Positions 58,928-64,000 of a stretch of DNA of 64,000 nt are shown piece by piece (position 1 is the stretch's first letter; each line of letters starts with the position of its first letter). The position numbers were made by a program, and so were the translations under genes. Source of the DNA: Pseudomonas lalkuanensis. GTDB lineage: Bacteria; Pseudomonadota; Gammaproteobacteria; Pseudomonadales; Pseudomonadaceae. Below the pieces are notes generated by a model that was not told the DNA's origin, searched no databases, and saw only the letters and a program-made list of their open reading frames with translations. The stretch lies in NCBI RefSeq assembly GCF_008807375.1, contig NZ_CP043311.1, forward strand, positions 276,501-340,500, read 5' to 3'.

Positions 58928-59934
58928 CAGTTCAGCTCCTCGGCTTCCTGGTTCAGTTGGCGCTGCGCGGTCTGGCCACTCATGGCCATGGAGAGCACCG
59001 CCATGCGCACGGCGATGCCGTAGGTGACCTGGTTGAGGATCACCGAGTGGCTGCCGTCCGCCACCGCGGATTCGATTTCCACGCCACGGTTGATCGGGCC
59101 CGGATGCATGACGATGGCATCCGGCTTGGCCAGCGCCAGGCGCTGGGTGCTCAGGCCGTAGAGCTTGTAGAACTCGCCCTCGCTGGGCAGCAGGCCGCCC
59201 TGCATGCGTTCGCGCTGCAGGCGCAGCATGATCACCACGTCGACATCTTTCAGGCCTTCGGCGAGGTCGGTGTAGACCTTCACGCCGTACTGCTCGACGC
59301 CCACCGGGATCAGGGTCTTCGGCCCGATCACGCGGATGTCCCGGCAGCCCAGGGTGCGCAGCGCGAGCATGTCCGAGCGGGCTACGCGCGAGTGCAGGAT
59401 GTCGCCGACTATGGCGACGGAGAGGTTCTCGAAGCTGCCCTTGTGGCGGCGGATGGTGAGCATGTCGAGCATGCCCTGGGTCGGGTGCGCGTGGCGGCCG
59501 TCACCACCGTTGATGATGGCGACGTCCGGGCACACGTGCTCGGCGATGAAGTGGGCGGCGCCGGAGTCGGCGTGGCGCACCACGAACATGTCCGCGGCCA
59601 TGGCCTCCAGGTTGCGCAGGGTGTCGAACAGCGTCTCGCCCTTGCTGGTGGAGGAGGTGGACACGTTGAGCGTGATGACGTCGGCGGACAGGCGCTGAGC
59701 CGCCAGCTCGAAGGTGGTGCGGGTGCGGGTGGAGTTCTCGAAGAACACGTTGCACACCGTCTTGCCGCGCAGGAGCGGGACTTTCTTCACCGCGCGGGCG
59801 CCGACTTCGAGGAAGGAGTCGGCGGTGTCGAGGAGTTCCGTCAGCAACTCGCGGGGCAGACCGTCGAGCGAGAGGAAGTGGCGCAGCTGGCCCTGGTCGT
59901 TGAGCTGCAGCGGGCGCTTGGCGTCTGTCGGCAT
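58927..59934 (-). CDS. pyrB: Aspartate carbamoyltransferase catalytic chain
   Basis: Second enzyme of pyrimidine synthesis (335 aa). The carbamoyl-phosphate loop is [13 protein letters not shown], followed by [14 protein letters not shown], and [12 protein letters not shown] and [10 protein letters not shown] for aspartate and active-site residues. The N-terminal extension of about 20 residues relative to E. coli PyrB is typical of the pseudomonad class, which binds effectors there and associates with PyrC'. In operon with pyrR and pyrC'. Confidence 0.97.
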   Translation of the reverse strand: MPTDAKRPLQLNDQGQLRHFLSLDGLPRELLTELLDTADSFLEVGARAVKKVPLLRGKTVCNVFFENSTRTRTTFELAAQRLSADVITLNVSTSSTSKGETLFDTLRNLEAMAADMFVVRHADSGAAHFIAEHVCPDVAIINGGDGRHAHPTQGMLDMLTIRRHKGSFENLSVAIVGDILHSRVARSDMLALRTLGCRDIRVIGPKTLIPVGVEQYGVKVYTDLAEGLKDVDVVIMLRLQRERMQGGLLPSEGEFYKLYGLSTQRLALAKPDAIVMHPGPINRGVEIESAVADGSHSVILNQVTYGIAVRMAVLSMAMSGQTAQRQLNQEAEELN

Positions 59935-59970
59935 GGGGCAGGCCCTGAAAGGTTACGAGAAATCGGTAGG

Positions 59971-60483
59971 TCAGGCGGGTGAAGCGAGATCCTGGCGCTC
60001 GAGGGCGAGCGGCGCGGGGCCGAGCAATTTTACCCGTTCAGTGGCACCCAGGGACAGGGTTGCACCGACCACGTCCGGGCGAACCGGCAGCTCGCGGGCG
60101 TTGAGATCGAGCAGGCAGACCAGGGTCACGCTGGCCGGGCGACCATAGTCGAAGAGCTCATTGAGGGCGGCACGCACGGTACGCCCGCTCATCAGCACGT
60201 CGTCGATCAGCACCAGGTGCTGGCCTTCGATCTCGAAGGGCAGATCGGAAGGGCGCACTTGCGGATGCAGGCCACTCTGGGTGAAGTCGTCGCGATAGAA
60301 GGATACGTCCAGGGTGCCCATGGGGCCCTTTTCGCCCAGCTGCTCCAGCAAGGCCTGGGCGACCCACACTCCGCCGGTACGGATGCCGATGTAGCGCGGT
60401 TCGTCGATGTTGCGGGCCTTCAGGTGGGCTTGCAGGTCGCTGGCCATCCTCGGCAGCAGTTCGGCGGGATTGGGCAGGGTCAT
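59971..60483 (-). CDS. pyrR: Pyrimidine regulatory protein PyrR
   Basis: 170-residue phosphoribosyltransferase-fold protein. PRPP motif [23 protein letters not shown]-terminal [11 protein letters not shown]. In gram-positives PyrR is an RNA-binding attenuator with weak UPRTase activity; in Pseudomonas it has been linked to regulation of pyrimidine genes, but I see no obvious terminator/antiterminator leader in the 36 bp before pyrB. It precedes pyrB in the operon. Confidence 0.94.
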   Translation of the reverse strand: MTLPNPAELLPRMASDLQAHLKARNIDEPRYIGIRTGGVWVAQALLEQLGEKGPMGTLDVSFYRDDFTQSGLHPQVRPSDLPFEIEGQHLVLIDDVLMSGRTVRAALNELFDYGRPASVTLVCLLDLNARELPVRPDVVGATLSLGATERVKLLGPAPLALERQDLASPA

Positions 60484-60505
60484 CGGCGGTCCTCGCGTTC
60501 TGGAA

Positions 60506-60946
60506 TCAGGAAGTTGCGGAATTCTCGGCCAGCCAGCCTTCCAGCAGCAGCGCGGCGGCCAGGGCGTCCACCGGACGGTCGCGGTAGCCGTCGCGCTGGC
60601 CCTGGGCCAGGCGGTGGCCCTTCGCTTCGAAGGTGGTCAGGCGTTCGTCGTGGGTGAATACCGGGAGATTGAAGCGGCCATTCAGGCGCCGGGCGAACTT
60701 TTCCGCGCGGGCGCTCATGTCGCTGGGCGTGCCGTCCATGTTCAGCGGAAGGCCGACGACCATTGCATCGGGCTGCCATTCGCGGACCAGGGCTTCGACC
60801 TGTTGCCAGTCGGGCACGCCGTTCTGCGCTTTCAGCACTTTCAGCTCGCGGGCCTGGCCGGTGACCGCCTGGCCGACGGCAACGCCGATCTGTTTGGTGC
60901 CGTAGTCGAAGCCGAGCAACAGGCGCAGGGGCTTGGGCTCGGCCAT
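60506..60946 (-). CDS. ruvX: Holliday junction resolvase-like protein RuvX/YqgF
   Basis: 146-residue RNase H-fold protein of the YqgF family. [17 protein letters not shown] (first catalytic Asp), [26 protein letters not shown], and [12 protein letters not shown] with later D ([13 protein letters not shown]). Reported in bacteria as a resolvase or as a nuclease in 16S rRNA 5'-end maturation. Its start shares one base with the algH stop. Confidence 0.95.
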   Translation of the reverse strand: MAEPKPLRLLLGFDYGTKQIGVAVGQAVTGQARELKVLKAQNGVPDWQQVEALVREWQPDAMVVGLPLNMDGTPSDMSARAEKFARRLNGRFNLPVFTHDERLTTFEAKGHRLAQGQRDGYRDRPVDALAAALLLEGWLAENSATS

Positions 60947-61512
60947 CAGGCGTGCCCGGCCTGGGCAGTGAGCAGGCTGAGGTTTACGCCCAGGCGTGCG
61001 GCCGCCGCCGAAAGGCGCTGCTCGGATGGGGTGTCGAAGAGGATGGACAGGTCCGCCGGGCAGGTCAGCCAGGCGTTGTCGCTGAGTTCGGCTTCCAGTT
61101 GGCCTGCGTCCCAGCCGGCGTAGCCGAGGGCCACCAGACTCTTCTGCGGACCACCACCGTCGGCGATCGCGAAGAGCACGTCCTGGGAGGTGGAGAGGGC
61201 AAGTTCGCCCAGTTCCAGGGTGGCCTGGAAGCTGTGGCCGGTGGGGTGCAGGACGAAGCCGCGGTCGGTCTGTACCGGGCCGCCGGAGTAGATGGGCAGG
61301 CCCTGGCAGCGTGCCGGCGGAGTGATTTCCGGGCGCAGTTGTTCGAGTACGTCGCTCAGGCTCAGGCCGTTCGGGCGGTTGATCACCAGGCCCATGGCGC
61401 CCTGCTCGTTGTGCTCCACCAGGTAGGTGACGGTCTGGGCGAAGTTCGGATCGGCCATGTGCGGCATGGCGATCAGAAAATGATGCTTGAGGTAGCTCGG
61501 TGCGCTTTTCAT
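60946..61512 (-). CDS. algH: YqgE/AlgH family protein
   Basis: 188-residue protein of the DUF179 (YqgE/AlgH) family: LKHHFLIAMPHMADPNFAQTVTYLVEHNEQGAMGLVINRP, YSGGPVQTDRGFVLHP, and YAGWDAGQLEAELSDNAWL. AlgH affects alginate and virulence gene expression in P. aeruginosa by an unclear route. The start at 61512 (MKSAPSYLKH) is chosen; 18 extra upstream residues are unconserved. Coupled to ruvX. Confidence 0.94.
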   Translation of the reverse strand: MKSAPSYLKHHFLIAMPHMADPNFAQTVTYLVEHNEQGAMGLVINRPNGLSLSDVLEQLRPEITPPARCQGLPIYSGGPVQTDRGFVLHPTGHSFQATLELGELALSTSQDVLFAIADGGGPQKSLVALGYAGWDAGQLEAELSDNAWLTCPADLSILFDTPSEQRLSAAAARLGVNLSLLTAQAGHA

Positions 61513-61625
61513 GTCGGTTAGTTTCAGGCTTAAGACGGCAGGCTTCAAGCGAAAAGGCTGCGGCACGAACTCACACCGCGCCGTGACTCTGCCTGAAGCC
61601 TAGAGCCAATCTCGTCCTGCTGCTT

Positions 61626-62519
61626 TCAATTGCTCGACAGGCGGTCGCCGCGCTCGAAACGCCAGGTGCGGATGATTTCCAGGCGGTCGATATCCGCCAG
61701 GTCACCGGTGAAGGGAGCGAAGGGGGCGGCAAGGCGCACGATGCGCATGGCGCCCTGGTCCAGCACCGGCTGGCCGGAGGATTCCAGCACCTGCACCTCG
61801 TACAGGGTGCCGTCGCGATTGATCGACACCAGCAGCCGCAGGTTGCCGTAGATGCGCTGGCGACGAGCTTCATCCGGGTAGTTGAGGTTGCCGATGCGCT
61901 CGATCTTCTTGCGCCACTCCTCCTTGTACCAGGCGCCCTTGTCGCGCATGGTCGACGCGGCGTTCAGGCGGTGGATGCGCGGGCGCTTGGCGTAGAGCTG
62001 GCGCTCCTTGTCCAGTTCCGCCTCGAGGCTGGCGATTTCGGCGGAGAGCTGCGAGCTGTCGAAGGACGGCGCCGGAGTGGCCTCGGGCTGGGGCTTGGTC
62101 TGCTCGCGCTTGACCGTGGTCTTCTGCTGCTGCGGGCTCTTGGTGGCCACGGCAGCCTTGGGCGCTTCCTTCTTCGGGGCCTGGGGCGGCGCGGCAGGGG
62201 GCGTGGTCTTGCGGATTTCCTTGTCCTGGAACGGCGCCTGCTCGGTGGTCTTGGGTGTGGCCTTGTGATCCAGGGTGCCGCTGCCCAGCTGGTTGGCCTG
62301 GGCGAGGAAGTCGGCCTTCTTCGGCTTCTCCTCGCTCTTGAACGTAGCGAGGGTGATTTCCAGGGTCTTGCTGATCTGCTGCGGGTCGCCGATGGTGAAG
62401 CCGACGCCAAGGATCAGCGCCACGTGCAGCACCGCGGCGAGGAACAGGGTAAAGCCCAGCCGATCCGCCGGGCGAACACCGGCGGACAGTTGGGAGGAGG
62501 TATTCACGGCTGCGTTCAT
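61626..62519 (-). CDS. tonB3: Energy transducer TonB (TonB3-like)
   Basis: 297-residue TonB. An N-terminal cytoplasmic tail, one TM helix (about residues 20-42, LGFTLFLAAVLHVALILGVGF, with the conserved His), a Pro/Lys/Ala-rich periplasmic linker (about residues 62-160), a predicted helix (SLEAELDKERQLYAKRPR), and the C-terminal TonB domain (KIERIGNLNYPDEARRQRIYGNLRLLVSINRDG). In P. aeruginosa the counterpart (PA0406, tonB3), near pilG, is needed for twitching motility and pilus assembly. Confidence 0.92.
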   Translation of the reverse strand: MNAAVNTSSQLSAGVRPADRLGFTLFLAAVLHVALILGVGFTIGDPQQISKTLEITLATFKSEEKPKKADFLAQANQLGSGTLDHKATPKTTEQAPFQDKEIRKTTPPAAPPQAPKKEAPKAAVATKSPQQQKTTVKREQTKPQPEATPAPSFDSSQLSAEIASLEAELDKERQLYAKRPRIHRLNAASTMRDKGAWYKEEWRKKIERIGNLNYPDEARRQRIYGNLRLLVSINRDGTLYEVQVLESSGQPVLDQGAMRIVRLAAPFAPFTGDLADIDRLEIIRTWRFERGDRLSSN

Positions 62520-62575
62520 CGCCAGTCAGCTTGCTTCAGATAGCGGCGAAGTCTGCCGAGCGTCCGCATAAAAGT

Positions 62576-63538
62576 CTATGAAGCACTCCGCGCCTCGAGC
62601 TTGCGGGCGATCGCATCCATGAGACGTTCACCGATGCGCGTGTCATAGGCCTTGTCGATCTCGCGGATGCAGGTGGGGCTGGTGACGTTGATTTCGGTGA
62701 GGTGATCGCCGATCACGTCCAGGCCGACGAACAGCAGGCCTTTCTCCCGCAGGGTCGGGCCGACTGCGGCGGCGATTTCACGGTCTCGCTCAGTCAGTGG
62801 GCGCGCCTCGCCACGACCACCGGCGGCCAGGTTGCCACGAGTCTCGCCGGCAGCCGGGATGCGCGCCAGGCAGTAGGGGACCGGCTCGCCGTCGATCATC
62901 AGGATGCGCTTGTCACCGTCCTTGATCGCCGGCAGGTAGCCTTGCGCCATGATCTGCTGGCTGCCATGGGCGGTGAGGGTCTCGAGGATCACCGAGAGGT
63001 TCGGGTCGCCGGCGCGGTGGCGGAAGATCGAGGAACCGCCCATGCCGTCCAGGGGTTTGAGAATGATGTCACGCTGTTCTTCGGCAAACTCGCGCAGAAT
63101 GTCCGCTCGTCGGCTGACCACGGTTGGCGGCGTGTAGTCGGGGAACAGAGTGGCGAAGAACTTCTCGTTGCAGTCGCGTAGGCTCTGCGGGCGGTTAACC
63201 ACCAGCACGCCGGCCCGTTCGGCTTGTTCCAGCAGGTAGGTGGAGTAGACGAACTCGTTGTCGAAGGGCGGGTCCTTGCGCATCAGGATCACGTCCAGCT
63301 CGGCCAGCGGGGTATCGGCCTCCGCCTCCAGTTCGAACCAGTGTCCGGGGTCGAGGAACACCTTCAGGGGGCGCATGCGCGCGCGAGCTTCACCGTTTTT
63401 CTGGTATAGGTCCTGCTGTTCCATGTAGAACAACGACCAGCCGCGCTCCTGGGCGGCCAGCAGCATGGCCAGGGAGCTGTCCTTCTTGAAGGAGATTTGC
63501 GCAATGGGGTCCATGACGATCCCGAGGCGAACGCTCAT
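62576..63538 (-). CDS. gshB: Glutathione synthetase
   Basis: Adds glycine to gamma-glutamylcysteine (320 aa, ATP-grasp). SVRLGIVMDPIAQISFKKDSSLAML at the start, VNRPQSLRDCNEKFFATLFPD, KPLDGMGGSSIFR, and NVTSPTCIREIDKAYDTRIGERLMDAI at the end are characteristic. The start at 63538 is chosen because MSVRLGIVMD is the conserved N-terminus and GGAGA lies upstream. Divergent from pilG. Confidence 0.97.
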   Translation of the reverse strand: MSVRLGIVMDPIAQISFKKDSSLAMLLAAQERGWSLFYMEQQDLYQKNGEARARMRPLKVFLDPGHWFELEAEADTPLAELDVILMRKDPPFDNEFVYSTYLLEQAERAGVLVVNRPQSLRDCNEKFFATLFPDYTPPTVVSRRADILREFAEEQRDIILKPLDGMGGSSIFRHRAGDPNLSVILETLTAHGSQQIMAQGYLPAIKDGDKRILMIDGEPVPYCLARIPAAGETRGNLAAGGRGEARPLTERDREIAAAVGPTLREKGLLFVGLDVIGDHLTEINVTSPTCIREIDKAYDTRIGERLMDAIARKLEARSAS

Positions 63539-63805
63539 GGGGGGTCTCCGCAACAGGTTTCAAGGGGCGCGCCAAAGCTGGCGGGCCGGTTGGATAAGGC
63601 GCTCAGGGTGGCGCCGGCATTGATTGCGGTCAAGGAAAAAACCTTCCCCCGAAAGGGAAGAATCGCAGATGCAGAGGCCGTGTAGCTTGCGTCTGGAGAC
63701 TGTGCTAAAAAGGCCCGACGATTGGGTAGCAGCCCGTCGGTTGCAGGGCCTCAGGCACATATATAAAGCAGAATAACGACTCACCGAGGCGATGGTAGGG
63801 CGAAC

Positions 63806-64000
63806 ATGGAACAGCATTCCGAGGGTTTGAAGGTCATGGTGATCGACGATTCGAAAACGATTCGTCGTACAGCCGAGACTCTGCTCAAGAAAGTGGGGTG
63901 CGAGGTCATCACCGCGGTTGATGGTTTCGATGCCCTGGCCAAGATCGCCGATTCCCACCCGAACATCATCTTCGTCGACATCATGATGCCGCGCCTGGAC
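63806..64000 (+). CDS. pilG: Twitching motility response regulator PilG (5' part)
   Basis: First 65 codons of a CheY-like receiver, truncated by the window end. MEQHSEGLKVMVIDDSKTIRRTAETLLKKVG gives the acidic pair DD, and IIFVDIMMPRLD the phospho-accepting Asp near residue 58. This is the P. aeruginosa PilG sequence type, controlling pilus extension via PilB in the Chp system. The 267-bp gap upstream (63539-63805) holds its promoter region and gshB's, with TGCTAAAAA at about 63703 as a possible extended -10. Confidence 0.93.
   Translation, partial: MEQHSEGLKVMVIDDSKTIRRTAETLLKKVGCEVITAVDGFDALAKIADSHPNIIFVDIMMPRLD

Noticed and set aside
61540..61601. AGGCTTCA/TGAAGCCT inverted repeat between algH and tonB
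   Set aside because: Arms are short, 46 bp apart and flanked by low-complexity sequence; not strong enough to call a site.

Overview
This window is chromosomal DNA of a Pseudomonas species in the broad P. aeruginosa lineage. It is GC-rich and gene-dense, with uniform codon use and no sign of phage, plasmid, transposase, CRISPR, rRNA or tRNA. The gene set is diagnostic: ftsY-ftsE-ftsX-rpoH, metX-metW, yggS-proC-yggT, pilT-pilU, an inactive pyrC' next to pyrB, algH, a twitching-type tonB, pilG, ptsP-rppH, and the calcium-response genes carO and carP. REP/REPIN-type palindromes with a GTGGGAGCGAATTC core sit between genes, as is usual in Pseudomonas.

Layout. 1-4.7 kb: truncated M16 peptidase, the FtsY/FtsEX operon and rpoH. 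4.7-10.1 kb: a membrane-anchored unknown, mtgA, a DUF423 protein, thiS, thiG, trmB and a DUF1329 envelope protein. 10.2-14.9 kb (minus): metX-metW-DUF4426-rdgB-hemW and two small genes. 15.0-17.0 kb (minus): a dynamin-like GTPase. 17.2-19.6 kb (minus): yggS-proC-yggT-yggU. 19.8-22.5 kb: pilT, pilU and a TM2 protein. 22.7-25.3 kb: the reverse transsulfuration pair. 25.4-28.9 kb: an Ntn-hydrolase acylase divergent from an AraC-type regulator. 28.9-34.6 kb: small envelope proteins and enzymes. 34.8-38.4 kb: serA divergent from D-2-hydroxyglutarate dehydrogenase, then an FAH-family hydrolase. 38.5-49.1 kb: two beta-propeller paralogues and carO surrounding a polyamine block (acetylpolyamine hydrolase, APC permease, four-gene ABC importer, AraC regulator). 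49.1-57.6 kb: yegP, rpiA, ilvA, two DUF2269 proteins, a HAD phosphatase, rppH, ptsP and a PAS-GGDEF protein. 57.7-63.5 kb (minus): pyrC'-pyrB-pyrR-ruvX-algH-tonB-gshB. The window ends inside pilG.

How the parts work together. The strongest new observations are regulatory. The promoters of the APC permease/acetylpolyamine hydrolase operon and of the ABC importer share a 70-bp module with blocks at identical spacing, which points to one polyamine regulon, possibly run by the adjacent AraC-type regulator. The two propeller genes and carO each carry 11-bp-periodic direct repeats upstream, the layout of sites for OmpR-family response regulators. The divergent acylase/AraC promoter contains a perfect 10-bp inverted repeat. 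SerA and D-2-hydroxyglutarate dehydrogenase form a known metabolic couple.

From memory of PAO1 gene order, the block corresponding to PA0305-PA0338 lies here between the equivalents of PA0400 and PA0401, which suggests a large block rearrangement relative to PAO1. No wholly unprecedented multi-gene system was found.
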